Origin: CAVDRM01 sp963611355
Lineage (GTDB): Bacteria; Bacillota; Clostridia; Christensenellales; Aristaeellaceae
Length of the DNA: 64,000 nt
Assembly (NCBI GenBank): GCA_963611355.1
Contig: CAVDRM010000003.1
Span: 73,115 to 137,114, forward strand
Reading direction: 5' to 3'
Shown here piece by piece: positions 45,016 to 53,385 of this stretch (positions within the stretch are counted from its first letter, which is position 1; every line of letters begins with the position of its first letter). The notes beneath the pieces were generated by a model that had not been told where the DNA came from, ran no database searches, and worked only from the letters and a program-made list of their open reading frames with translations. A program made the position numbers and the translations under genes.

Positions 45016-45851
45016 TTTACGAGCGCGGGAATATAGAGCGGAATCGGCGCTACATCGAGCTGTTTACTGCTGCGGCGGCGCGGCGCGGGGACTCGCTTTT
45101 GCTTCTGTGCACGGATGCAATATCCTTCGGCTTTCAAAACCGGCAGCCGTTCTTCCTGTGGAATGGCTCGGCGTGTCCGCTTGATTTCGCCGTCATGCGC
45201 TGTATTCGCCTGCTCCTGTCCGTCCATTTGGAGGGCATGGGCATTCCCGTTTTTAATCCCGCCAAGGTCAGCAGAATCTGCAATGACAAGCGCGAAACGG
45301 CGCGGCTTTTTTATCAAAAGAAGCTGCCGTTTGTCGATACGGCCTTTGCAAGTTCGTCCTGCATGACCCACCCCTTTTCTTATCCCGTGGTCGTTAAGGC
45401 GGCGGACGGCTGCGGCGGACGGCAGGTGTTTTTGTGCAGGAGCGCGGAGGAATATGCTTCGGCGATTGCCCGCATTGCCCCCTCTGCCGCCGTTGTCCAG
45501 CCGTTTGTAGAAACGGGCGGACGCGATGTACGGCTTTATATGCTGGGCGGACGTTTCCGCATAGGGATGGAGCGCTGCAGCGATTCGGGCGATTTCCGCA
45601 GCAATTTCGGCTTGAACGGCCATGCACGCCCCTGCGCGCCCGATGCGGCACTGATTGCCTTGGCAGAGCGCGCCATTGACGGCTTGAGCGCGGCGCTGGT
45701 CGGCGTGGATTTTCTGTTTGACCGGCAGGGTCATGTCTTCCTCAATGAAATCGAGGATGCCGTCGGCACAAGAATGCTGTATCAATATACGGACATTGAC
45801 ATTGTGGATGAATACATGGCATTGATTCATAATACAGTCATCAAAAAATAA
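45000..45851 (+). CDS. RimK-like ATP-grasp ligase (B)
   Basis: A 283-residue second ATP-grasp protein, overlapping the first by 16 bases. SYPVVVKAADGCGGRQVFL holds the ATP-binding Lys (about residue 131); ETGGRDVRLYMLGGRFRIGM and GDFRSNFGLNGHARP follow. The Mg site reads GVDFLFDRQGHVFLNEIEDA, with Glu and Asp where copy A has Glu-x-Asn. The N-terminal part (GALIYERGNIERNRRYIELF) is a typical pre-ATP-grasp fold. The two copies are distant relatives, so they probably use different substrates. The stop codon abuts a hairpin array. Confidence 0.88.
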   Translation: MRGALIYERGNIERNRRYIELFTAAAARRGDSLLLLCTDAISFGFQNRQPFFLWNGSACPLDFAVMRCIRLLLSVHLEGMGIPVFNPAKVSRICNDKRETARLFYQKKLPFVDTAFASSSCMTHPFSYPVVVKAADGCGGRQVFLCRSAEEYASAIARIAPSAAVVQPFVETGGRDVRLYMLGGRFRIGMERCSDSGDFRSNFGLNGHARPCAPDAALIALAERAIDGLSAALVGVDFLFDRQGHVFLNEIEDAVGTRMLYQYTDIDIVDEYMALIHNTVIKK

Positions 45852-46120
45852 CGGATGCCGGCTTTCCGGCACCCGTCAGACTGTCGAAAAAGTCTGCAGA
45901 CCTTCTTGGGGATGCATGAAGGGGCCGCAGCCCCTTCATTTTTAATCGTATCGACCGGCTTTGCCGGTCGTGCGGGGCGATTTTTCGGAGCGTCAGCGCA
46001 GAAAAATCATTTCCGCAGCCTTGCCATGCAGGATGAATGGCTTCATCCTGCATGGAGCGTGTCAAAAACGCAGTTTTTGGACACGCAGACGGATGCCGGC
46101 TTTCCGGCACCCGTTTTTTT
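45852..46120. repeat. array of eight hairpins between convergent stop codons
   Basis: Eight consecutive stem-loops fill this gap: 45852-45875, 45877-45896, 45916-45939, 45952-45970, 45979-46008, 46024-46055 (14 perfect pairs), 46057-46086 and 46090-46113. The first and last are the same 24-base hairpin in the same orientation (CGGATGCCGG / CCGGCACCCG). The last runs into seven T on the plus strand, the first into A-rich sequence that is T-rich on the minus strand, so they can terminate the converging operons. No coding frame is visible. Confidence 0.75.
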
Positions 46121-47339
46121 ACATGTGATTTCGGTTTGGGCCTGAAATGAAGTCTCCCGGTTCCGCCGGATACGGACACGGCACTCGCACGCGCTGTCCG
46201 GCAACGGACACGGTGGAAACCTCATTGCCCGTCTCATCGACCGTGATTTTCGATGCATTGAACGGCAGCCTGCCCTTGGGCGACAGAAGCTCCAATTCAT
46301 CGCCCGCATAAAATCGGTTTTTCAGGGAAAGCAGCAGCTCGCCGTTTTCACAGCCCAGCACATCGGCGACATATTCCCGCGTCTGCATGAAGCCGGCCGC
46401 GCCGGAGGCAGGCTGCGGCGCGCCGAAGAAAAAGCCCGTGTTCGAGGCGCGATGGCTCGCTTTTTCAAGGTCTTCCCGCCATTTGGGCAGCATCGCCCGA
46501 TAGCTTTCCTCTCCTTGCTTTTCCAAGACATCCAGCGCCCGCCGATAGCACGACACGACAGAGGCGACATAGTACGCCGTCTTCATCCGTCCCTCAATTT
46601 TGAGGGATGCAATCCCCGCCCGCTTCATTTCCGGCAGATGAGACAGCATATTCAGGTCATAAGCGGAAAAAAGGCTTGTGCCGCGCTCGTCTGCCTCCAC
46701 CCGAATGACTTCATTTGGTCTCTTTTCCTCGACCACATGATAGCTCCAGCGGCACGGCTGCGCACACACGCCGTGATTGCCGCCGCGCCCCGTCATATGG
46801 TCGCTCAGCATACAGCGGCCGGAATAGGCCATGCACATCGCGCCATGCACAAACGCCTCTAATTCGACCTCTTTGGGCAGCGCCTCACGGATGCGCCGAA
46901 TCCTGTCCAGCGACAGCTCCCGCGCCAAAACAATGCGCTTCGCCCCCATGCCGGCAAAGACCTCGGCGGCGGGGGTGTTCATCACATTCGCCTGTGTGCT
47001 GACATGGAGCATAAGCTTCGGCACACGCGCCCGCAGCAGAGAGAATGCGCCCAAATCGCTGACAATGGCGGCGTCAACGCCCGCCTCCCATGCCCTTTGC
47101 GCACAGGAAACCAGCCCGTTCAGTTCGTCATCGTACGGCAGGATATTGAGCGTCACATAAAACTTTTTGCTCTGCGCGTGGGCAAGGCGTACGGCCTCGC
47201 GCAGCTCGTCATCATCGAAATTTCCGGCAAAGGCGCGCAGACCATAGGCTTTCATGCCGCCGTAGACCGCGTCCGCACCAAAGCGCAAGGCGGCCTTCAG
47301 CTGGGACATCCCGCCCGCCGGAGCAAGCAGTTCCGTCAT
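46119..47339 (-). CDS. U32 family peptidase-like protein (TrhP/RlhA-type)
   Basis: A 406-residue U32-family protein. ELLAPAGGMSQLKAALRFGADAV split over residues 3-25 opens a TIM barrel; the U32 signature EAFVHGAMCMAYSGRCMLS is exact, and GNHGVCAQPCRW supplies the remaining Cys ligands. Characterised relatives (TrhP, RlhA) hydroxylate tRNA or rRNA, probably with an Fe-S cluster, using prephenate. In Bacillus mltG (yrrL) is likewise near yrrN and yrrO, which are U32 genes. The ATG at 47339 follows the mltG stop by one base; ATG 47351 is possible. Confidence 0.88.
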   Translation of the reverse strand: MTELLAPAGGMSQLKAALRFGADAVYGGMKAYGLRAFAGNFDDDELREAVRLAHAQSKKFYVTLNILPYDDELNGLVSCAQRAWEAGVDAAIVSDLGAFSLLRARVPKLMLHVSTQANVMNTPAAEVFAGMGAKRIVLARELSLDRIRRIREALPKEVELEAFVHGAMCMAYSGRCMLSDHMTGRGGNHGVCAQPCRWSYHVVEEKRPNEVIRVEADERGTSLFSAYDLNMLSHLPEMKRAGIASLKIEGRMKTAYYVASVVSCYRRALDVLEKQGEESYRAMLPKWREDLEKASHRASNTGFFFGAPQPASGAAGFMQTREYVADVLGCENGELLLSLKNRFYAGDELELLSPKGRLPFNASKITVDETGNEVSTVSVAGQRVRVPCPYPAEPGDFISGPNRNHM

Positions 47340-47340
47340 G

Positions 47341-48534
47341 TTAATTTCCATGTTCCTTGTCGTAGGCCTCCCACAAGGGCTGATAAATCTTCACCGCCTG
47401 CTGATGCTCTTCATAGGTGCGGCTGAAGTACAGCTCGTTGCCGGCCGGATCCTTGCTGCAGAAGTAGAGATATTCCTGACCCGCCGCCATATAGCTTTCA
47501 TCGGGATACAGCGCCGCATAAACGGCCGCCGGAGACGGAGAGCAGATGGGGCCAAGCGGCAGCCCCTTGTAGCGGTAGGTGTTATAAAGGGAATCGACGG
47601 AGGTATCCGCAGCCGTCAGTGCCATGCGCCTGACCCCTGTCGCGTATTTGACGGTCACATCGCTGCCCAAGGTCATGTTTTTCTTGAGCCTGTTGTGGAA
47701 GACGGCGGAGACCTTGGCAAAGTCCGCGTTGACGGCCTCCTTTTCAATCATCGAGGCCAGTGTCATCACCTCGTCCATGCTCATATCAAGCTCTTCTGCC
47801 CGCGCAAAGTATTCATCCGTCCAGACAGAGCCGGTCTGCGACAGCAGCTTTTTGATGATGTCGCCCGCCGTGGCGTTCGTGTAAATTTCGTAGGTATTCG
47901 CAGCCAGATAGCCTTCCAGGACATAATAACGCTGATTGACATTCTTTGTGTTCAGCACGTCCTGAATATAATAATAGCTGCTGTAATTTTCGCCCGACTT
48001 ACAGAGGGATAAAAACTCCGCCGTATCGGTCAGCGCGCCCTGCTCCGCCAGATAATCCGCAATGTCCGTCACCGTCCAGCCGGGAATGACGGTGATTGTG
48101 CGAACGATGGGTTTGCCGTCGCCCGTGGTCAGGGTGCTCAAAATGTCCTGCATACTCATGGAGCGGCTCAATGTATATTCGCCGGACTGTATTTTTTGCC
48201 CGTAGCCCAAAAAATCGGCATAGTATTTGAACACGGAGCGATTTCTGATAAGGTTCTGCGCCTCCAGATTGTTCGCAACCTTTGTCAGGCTGCTGCCGCT
48301 TGCGATTTCAAAAGTCACCGCGGAGGTGTCGTCTGCATCCACGGCGGCAAAAAAATGCCCGTCCACATAGTGATATGCGGACATGACGACCCCGAACACC
48401 GCCAGCAGAACGCACAGGGCAATCAGCACGGGGCGAAGAAGCTGCCAAACCCAGCTGTACCAAAACAGCCCGTACTCGCGTTCTCTGTGCAGCTCCTCGC
48501 GGGAAAGCTTCCTATCCGAACGGAAATTTTTCAA
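47341..48534 (-). CDS. mltG: endolytic transglycosylase MltG
   Basis: A 397-residue YceG/MltG lytic transglycosylase that ends glycan strand synthesis. A membrane helix (VLIALCVLLAVFGVVMSAY, about residues 36-54) is followed by a LysM-like domain (FEIASGSSLTKVANNLEA) and the catalytic YceG domain: LEGYLAANTYEI and LASMIEKEA, whose Glu is catalytic (about residue 260), then LGPICSPSPAAVYAAL. The start is a TTG at 48534 preceded by CGGAGG. The cytoplasmic N-terminus is basic. The gene lies between ylbF-like and U32 genes, a usual Firmicute context. Confidence 0.93.
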   Translation of the reverse strand: MKNFRSDRKLSREELHREREYGLFWYSWVWQLLRPVLIALCVLLAVFGVVMSAYHYVDGHFFAAVDADDTSAVTFEIASGSSLTKVANNLEAQNLIRNRSVFKYYADFLGYGQKIQSGEYTLSRSMSMQDILSTLTTGDGKPIVRTITVIPGWTVTDIADYLAEQGALTDTAEFLSLCKSGENYSSYYYIQDVLNTKNVNQRYYVLEGYLAANTYEIYTNATAGDIIKKLLSQTGSVWTDEYFARAEELDMSMDEVMTLASMIEKEAVNADFAKVSAVFHNRLKKNMTLGSDVTVKYATGVRRMALTAADTSVDSLYNTYRYKGLPLGPICSPSPAAVYAALYPDESYMAAGQEYLYFCSKDPAGNELYFSRTYEEHQQAVKIYQPLWEAYDKEHGN

Positions 48535-48549
48535 AATGACAGCCTCCGT

Positions 48550-48897
48550 TTATTTGGTGGGCACTTCAATCGGTACGCCCGCCTCTTGGGACAGGTAGGC
48601 GAACACATCCGCCAGCAGCCGCTGAAGGCGTACCTTGGAAAGAAGATATTCGCTCGTTTCCGGCGTTGCGTACAAAAGCGCGCTCATCTGCTGGAAGCGC
48701 TTCACATCCGTTTCGTCCATTTCGCGCCCCGCCACGGCGTACATTTGCAGCCGCGTTTGCAGCTTGTCAAACTCCTTGAGCAGCGCCGCGCTCGTCTCGT
48801 TCTCAAACGCATTTTCCCTGGCGCGGATAAAATCCGAGTATTCCTGACTTTCCCTGATGGCCTGCGCCACGCTCTTCGCCTGCTCCTTCACATTCAT
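48550..48897 (-). CDS. YlbF/YmcA-family regulator
   Basis: A 115-residue all-helical protein of the YlbF/YmcA family. In Bacillus YlbF, YmcA and YaaT form a complex that supports RNase Y mRNA maturation, competence, biofilm and sporulation. Conserved features are the N-terminal AKSVAQAIRESQEYSDFIRA, followed by ENETSAALLKEFDKLQTRLQ and the C-terminal LADVFAYLSQEAGV. ATG 48897 has GGAGGG; an upstream open frame to 49047 has no ribosome site. It heads the mltG-U32 operon, driven from 49148-49176 with a leader of about 240 bases. Confidence 0.87.
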   Translation of the reverse strand: MNVKEQAKSVAQAIRESQEYSDFIRARENAFENETSAALLKEFDKLQTRLQMYAVAGREMDETDVKRFQQMSALLYATPETSEYLLSKVRLQRLLADVFAYLSQEAGVPIEVPTK

Positions 48898-49147
48898 CAA
48901 AATCCCTCCGTCATTCAAACGAAACCGCGTCCCTGTTTCTTCCCGCCAGACACGGCAGGCATCGTCATTTTTTTGAGGCAGCACTGCCCAAATGAGCATG
49001 CGCTGTTTTTGCATGGCATGGTTCGATGCGCCGAAAACATCGGTCAATCATAAAAATTTTTGTACAAACCGCAGCCAGCGAGCAGTCACACAAAAATGAT
49101 GCGGCAAATCAGCGTCAGCAGGGAATAGCTGCCGGCGCTTTACGTAT

Positions 49148-49176
49148 AGCATAATAATGAAAAGCGGGTTTGTCAA
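49148..49176 (-). promoter_or_regulatory. sigma-A promoter of ylbF-mltG-U32
   Basis: Minus strand TTGACA (49176-49171), 17 bases, TATGCT (49153-49148). The roughly 240-base leader to 48897 is long for the region, but I see no known riboswitch in it. Confidence 0.72.
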
Positions 49177-49580
49177 GAAAAAAGTCGGCATACCGATAAA
49201 CCATTTACGCATCAAAGCAGAGATGCTTCTTGCAGCAGAAAGCACCGCCGTTTATTGTTGATAAAGCAAAAATTTTGCTTATACCCGTTCAGATACCCAA
49301 AGCGAACATACCGATGATCGGGTGATATGGCTGTAAGCTCATGCCGTTGCTGCTCATCAACCGTTGTTTTATCAGCCGTATGCTTCTATCATGATAATCG
49401 ATGCCATAGTGAGGTAAATCCGGTGTGCTTTGTGGTGCTCTTGGCTCGGTTTTGTAACCTCTGGTCGTTCTTAGACACTCGGAAGAGGCTGTCTCGCCTG
49501 ATTTTTTTCCAATCATTTTGAGACAGCTTTTTTGTCTTCCGCGTTTGCTGTTTTCTGCGCGGGAGCCGCGTTTTTCAAAA
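49177..49580. other. gene-poor stretch, possible decayed insertion
   Basis: No convincing gene was found. A minus-strand frame at 49289-49516 (75 codons, including YHDRSIRLIKQRLMSSNG) has no ribosome site or recognisable family. The stretch is less GC-rich than its surroundings. The hairpin at 49488-49533 has ends resembling the AGCTGTCTCAAAA-type termini of some insertion sequences. A decayed mobile element is possible but unproven. Confidence 0.35.
49488..49533 (+). terminator. nested hairpin followed by T-run
   Basis: GCTGTCTC (49488-49495) pairs with GAGACAGC (49520-49527), enclosing a second stem TGATT/AATCA, then TTTTTT. It behaves like a terminator, yet no plus-strand gene precedes it, which suggests a relic of a lost gene or mobile element. 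Confidence 0.55.
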
Positions 49581-49608
49581 GAAGGAAAAACGCAAGAACA
49601 GGTCGAAT
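49581..49608 (+). promoter_or_regulatory. candidate sigma-H promoter of GT2-glf
   Basis: GAAGGAAAA at 49581-49589, 12 bases, GTCGAAT at 49602-49608, a full match to RNAGGAWWW-N12-RNNGAAT. The glycosyltransferase starts at 49678. Confidence 0.6.
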
Positions 49609-49677
49609 AATGGCTGACTAAGGCTATGCCGTCTTTTTTGCTGCCAAGTCATCCAGCATGACAGAGGGGGTTCGCAC

Positions 49678-50688
49678 ATGAAGCTGCTTTCCATCGCCAT
49701 TCCCTGCTATCATTCGCAGGCGTATATGGCGCACGCCATCGAATCCTTGCTGCCGGGCGGCGAGGAGGTCGAAATTCTCATCGTGGACGACGGCTCAGGG
49801 GACGAAACTGCAGAAATCGCCGATGCCTATGCGGAGCGTTATCCGACCATCATCCGCGCCATTCATCAGGAAAACGCGGGGCACGGCGGGGCGGTCATGA
49901 CGGGTCTTCGCAATGCAGCGGGGCTTTATTTTAAGGTAGTGGACAGCGACGACTGGGTGGACGCGGAGGCGTACCCGAAGGTGCTGGAGACCCTTCGGCA
50001 AAACGTGACCGAGCCGCTGGACATGCTGGTCAGCAATTATATTTACGACAAGCTCGGCGAAAAGCACAAGCACGTCGTGCGCTATCATCACGCCCTGCCA
50101 AGGGGAAAAATCTTCGGCTGGCAGGAGGTCAGGCGTTTCCAGAAATGGCAGTACCTGCTCATGCACGCCGTCATCTACCGCACCGGCCTTTTGCGGGAAT
50201 GCGGGCTGGAGCTGCCCCTGCACACCTTCTATGTGGATGAACTGTATGTCTATAAGCCGCTCACGCACGTCAAGCGCATGCTGTATCTGGATGTGGATTT
50301 TTATCATTACTTCATCGGGCGGGATGACCAGTCCGTGCAGGAGGCGGTCCTGCTGCGCAGGATTGACCAATACCTGCTCGTCAATCGGCTGCTCGTCACC
50401 TGCACAGACCCCTTTCAGGATGAAAACAAGACGCGCAGGCGCTATATGCTGAATTACCTTGAAATCATCACCACCATTTCGTCCGTGATGCTCATCAAGA
50501 GCGGAACGGAGGAAAATTTGCAGAAGGTGCGGCAGCTGTGGGCATGGCTTCGGCAGGAGCATCCGAGGCTGTACAGGACGCTGCGCCGCCGCACAGCGGG
50601 CATCCTCATCCATCTGCCGGGCGGTCTGCGCCGCTTTGTGCTGACCGGAGGGTATGAGCTGAGCAGGAAAATTTTCGGATTCAACTAA
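49678..50688 (+). CDS. GT2 family glycosyltransferase
   Basis: A 336-residue GT-A-fold transferase. The opening LLSIAIPCYHSQAYMAHAIE is standard for GT2, nucleotide binding is at VEILIVDDGSGDET, HGGAVMTGLRNA follows, and the metal-binding DxD appears as FKVVDSDDWV. The C-terminal half (QKWQYLLMHAVIYRTGLLRE, YVDELYVYKPL) is like EpsJ/rhamnan-type enzymes. There is no membrane segment. AGGGGG precedes the ATG. With UDP-galactopyranose mutase 20 bases downstream, galactofuranose transfer to a surface glycan is likely (inferred). Confidence 0.9.
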   Translation: MKLLSIAIPCYHSQAYMAHAIESLLPGGEEVEILIVDDGSGDETAEIADAYAERYPTIIRAIHQENAGHGGAVMTGLRNAAGLYFKVVDSDDWVDAEAYPKVLETLRQNVTEPLDMLVSNYIYDKLGEKHKHVVRYHHALPRGKIFGWQEVRRFQKWQYLLMHAVIYRTGLLRECGLELPLHTFYVDELYVYKPLTHVKRMLYLDVDFYHYFIGRDDQSVQEAVLLRRIDQYLLVNRLLVTCTDPFQDENKTRRRYMLNYLEIITTISSVMLIKSGTEENLQKVRQLWAWLRQEHPRLYRTLRRRTAGILIHLPGGLRRFVLTGGYELSRKIFGFN

Positions 50689-50708
50689 ATCATATGCAGG
50701 AGAACATC

Positions 50709-51821
50709 ATGCGGTACGACTTACTGGTGGTCGGCGCGGGGCTGTTCGGCGCGGTGTTTGCGCACGAGGCGCACGAAGCGGGGCTTCGGGTGCTGGTCAT
50801 GGACAGGCGCAGCCATGCGGGCGGCAACATTTATACGGAGGACGTCAGCGGCATCGCGGTCCATCGCTACGGCGCGCATATCTTCCATACGGACGATGGG
50901 GAGGTCTGGCAGTATGTGAGCCGCTTCGCCGTGTTCAACCGCTTCACCAATTCGCCCTTGGCGCGGTACGGGCGGGAGCTGTACAACCTTCCGTTCAACA
51001 TGAACACATTCCGCCAGATGTGGGGCGTGATAAAGCCGGACGAGGCAAAGCGCATCATCGGGCGGCAGCGCAGCGAATGCACGAAGGCGCCTTCCAACTT
51101 GGAGGAACAGGCCATTTCGCTGGTCGGGCGGGACATTTACGAAAGGCTGATAAAGGGCTATACGGAAAAGCAGTGGGGCAAGCCCTGCACGGAGCTGCCC
51201 GCCTTCATCATCCGCCGGCTGCCCGTGCGCTTTGTGTACGACAACAACTACTTCAGCGACCGCTTTCAGGGCATTCCGGAGGACGGCTATACGGCCATGA
51301 TGGAGCGCCTGCTTTCCGGCATCGAGGTGCGGCTGAAAACCGCTTATTCTCCCCAGGCGCATCGCGGGCTTGCCGAACATGTGCTGTATACAGGGCCTGT
51401 TGACGCTTATTTTAACTACCGCCTCGGCCATCTGGAATACCGCTCCCTTCGCTTTGACACAAAGGTGCTGGAGGGCACGGCGAATTTTCAGGGCAATGCC
51501 GTCATCAACGAGACGGGCGCCGATGTGCCGTATACGCGGGTCATCGAGCATAAGCACTTCGCCTGCCGCCCCGACATCCTGGAGATGCCGCGCACGGTCG
51601 TCACCTATGAATACCCCAAGCCATGGCAGCCGGGCGACGAGCCGTATTATCCCGTCAACGATGCGAAAAACAACGCCCTATACGCGCAGTATCAGGCGCT
51701 GGCCGCGCAGGAGGCGGGCGTTCTCTTCGGCGGGCGTTTGGGGCTTTACCGATATCTGGACATGGACGATACCGTCCGTCTGGCGCTGGACAGCGTGCGG
51801 GAATTCCTGAAAGACCGATAG
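50709..51821 (+). CDS. glf: UDP-galactopyranose mutase
   Basis: A 370-residue flavoenzyme converting UDP-galactopyranose to UDP-galactofuranose. FAD-binding GxGxxG is in LLVVGAGLFGAVFAHEAHEA; HRYGAHIFHTDDGEVWQYV and FNRFTNSPLARYGRELYNLP are the family signatures, and KGYTEKQWGKPCTELP lies mid-protein. The C-terminal GRLGLYRYLDMDDTV is also typical. ATG 50709 is preferred to 50694 because CAGGAG sits seven bases before it. The terminator at 51841 closes the two-gene unit. Galactofuranose occurs in some Firmicute surface polysaccharides. Confidence 0.95.
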   Translation: MRYDLLVVGAGLFGAVFAHEAHEAGLRVLVMDRRSHAGGNIYTEDVSGIAVHRYGAHIFHTDDGEVWQYVSRFAVFNRFTNSPLARYGRELYNLPFNMNTFRQMWGVIKPDEAKRIIGRQRSECTKAPSNLEEQAISLVGRDIYERLIKGYTEKQWGKPCTELPAFIIRRLPVRFVYDNNYFSDRFQGIPEDGYTAMMERLLSGIEVRLKTAYSPQAHRGLAEHVLYTGPVDAYFNYRLGHLEYRSLRFDTKVLEGTANFQGNAVINETGADVPYTRVIEHKHFACRPDILEMPRTVVTYEYPKPWQPGDEPYYPVNDAKNNALYAQYQALAAQEAGVLFGGRLGLYRYLDMDDTVRLALDSVREFLKDR

Positions 51822-51840
51822 CAATCAAAGCAATAAAAAT

Positions 51841-51872
51841 TCCGCCTTCGGGTGATTATCCCCGGAGGCGGA
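51841..51872 (+). terminator. terminator of GT2-glf
   Basis: TCCGCCTTCGGG pairs with CCCCGGAGGCGGA (wobble and small bulge), followed by TTGCTGTTTT. It ends the two-gene unit 20 bases after the glf stop. Confidence 0.72.
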
Positions 51873-51938
51873 TTGCTGTTTTATGCTCTTTCCCATCGAA
51901 AACACCGTATAAGCGCATCGGGGAAATTCACAGCCAAA

Positions 51939-51961
51939 GCGCCTCCCGAAAAGGGAGGCGC
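51939..51961 (-). terminator. terminator of the sugar ABC operon
   Basis: GCGCCTCCC (51939-51947) pairs perfectly with GGGAGGCGC (51953-51961). On the minus strand it is followed by TTTGGCTGTGAATTTC, moderately T-rich. It lies 45 bases after the binding-protein stop. Confidence 0.65.
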
Positions 51962-52005
51962 GAAAGGAAACGGATTGTTCCCGCGTGTGCGGGAGAGAAA
52001 GACGC

Positions 52006-53322
52006 TTAGTAGTTGACCAGATTGTAGGTCTCGATGGCATCGTCGGCCAATTTGACCAGCTCATCCACCGCCGCTTCGGGGGTCAGCACGCCCTGGAACA
52101 CCTTCTCGGTCACATCCTCCACATACTGGCGGACTTCGGGGAACACGCTCAGCAGGGAGCCCACGTATTCGGGGGAGGAGTCATGCAGCTGATCCAGCGC
52201 GGTCTGGAACTGGGGATACTTTTCGATGTTGGCCTTGAACGTGTCGGTTTCCTGCGCATGAACGTTGATGGGGAAGTAGCCGGTCATCGCGTTCCACTTG
52301 GCCTGATTTTCGGGGTTGACGCAGAACTTGATGAATTCAAACGCCGCGGCTTCCTTGGTTTCATCGCCGCTCTTAATCATCCACAGGGTGCCGCCGCCGG
52401 TGGAAACGCCGCCCTTGTCTTCCGCGTTCACATAGGGGAAGTACGCCGTGCCGACCTCAAAGCTGTCGCCCACATTGGCCAGAACGCCCGCAAGGTTGGC
52501 GGTGGAGGCCAGGAAGATGGCCGCATCGCCGGCCACGAACGCCGCACGAGCCGCGCTGGTGCCGCCGCGCTCGACGTAGTAGGTCGATTCGCTCTCGGAA
52601 ATCTTTTTCCACATTTTGAAGATATCCAGCGCGGCGCCGTTTTCGCCGAACATCACCTTCGTGGCATAGCTTTCACGGCCGTTGCCGTTGTTGACGTATT
52701 CCTTCCCCATTTTGCCGACCCACTGCTCGAAGAACCAGCCGTAGTTGGAGAAGATGAAGCCGTACCGCTTGATGCTGCCGTCGTCGTTGCGGACGGTCAG
52801 CTTGTCGGCGATGGCCAGAATGCCGTCCACCGTGGTGGGCACTTCGGTGATGCCCGCTTCCTCGAAGGCGGTCTTGTTGTAGTACATCAGGGGCGTCGAG
52901 CAGTTGAAGGGCATGGAATTGATTTTGCCGTCCACCGTATAGTAGGCCAGCAGGTTGGGCTCGATAACGCTGGTGTCCCAGTTATCCTTGTCAATGTATT
53001 CCTGCACGGGGACGATCCAGCCGCTGTCAATGATGAAGCGGGTGCCGATTTCGTAGGAATGCACGATGTCGCAGGGAAGCTGGCTCATACCGGCCGCCTT
53101 GAGCTTGTTGATGGCGTCGTCATAATTGCCCTGATACTGTGCGTCCACAAAGATCTCGTCCTGAGATTTGTTGAAGTCGTCCACGATCTGCTTAATGCAC
53201 TCGGCGTTGGTGCCCTCCAGCGAATACCAGAAGACGACCTTGGTCTTTTCCGCGGCGGATGCAACGCTTGCTGCGGACAGCAGCATCACAAGGCACAGGA
53301 GAACGGCTACGAGTTTCTTCAT
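52006..53322 (-). CDS. extracellular solute-binding protein, family 1 (UgpB-like)
   Basis: A 438-residue substrate-binding protein of an ABC importer. After the signal peptide (MKKLVAVLLCLVMLLSAASV, cleavage ASA before AEK) the mature part begins KVVFWYSLEGTNAECIKQIV, the pattern of UgpB-like glycerol-3-phosphate/sugar binders. NCSTPLMYYNKTAFEEAGI and FVAGDAAIFLASTA are also typical. There is no lipobox Cys at the cleavage site; the Cys at residue 9 is within the hydrophobic core. ATG 53322 has AAGGAGGG about 11 bases upstream. It is the last gene of the importer, 63 bases after the second permease. Confidence 0.9.
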   Translation of the reverse strand: MKKLVAVLLCLVMLLSAASVASAAEKTKVVFWYSLEGTNAECIKQIVDDFNKSQDEIFVDAQYQGNYDDAINKLKAAGMSQLPCDIVHSYEIGTRFIIDSGWIVPVQEYIDKDNWDTSVIEPNLLAYYTVDGKINSMPFNCSTPLMYYNKTAFEEAGITEVPTTVDGILAIADKLTVRNDDGSIKRYGFIFSNYGWFFEQWVGKMGKEYVNNGNGRESYATKVMFGENGAALDIFKMWKKISESESTYYVERGGTSAARAAFVAGDAAIFLASTANLAGVLANVGDSFEVGTAYFPYVNAEDKGGVSTGGGTLWMIKSGDETKEAAAFEFIKFCVNPENQAKWNAMTGYFPINVHAQETDTFKANIEKYPQFQTALDQLHDSSPEYVGSLLSVFPEVRQYVEDVTEKVFQGVLTPEAAVDELVKLADDAIETYNLVNY

Positions 53323-53385
53323 TGGTTGGAACCCTCCTTGTTTTTTTATGGAACGCCCAAAGCGGGGCGCTCGGAACAATGGAAT

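Noticed and set aside
49048..49147. Leader of ylbF as a riboswitch
   Set aside because: I could not find conserved core motifs of a known riboswitch class or a convincing terminator/antiterminator pair.
49289..49516. 75-codon minus-strand frame as a real gene
   Set aside because: No ribosome site, no recognisable domain, and it overlaps a terminator-like hairpin.
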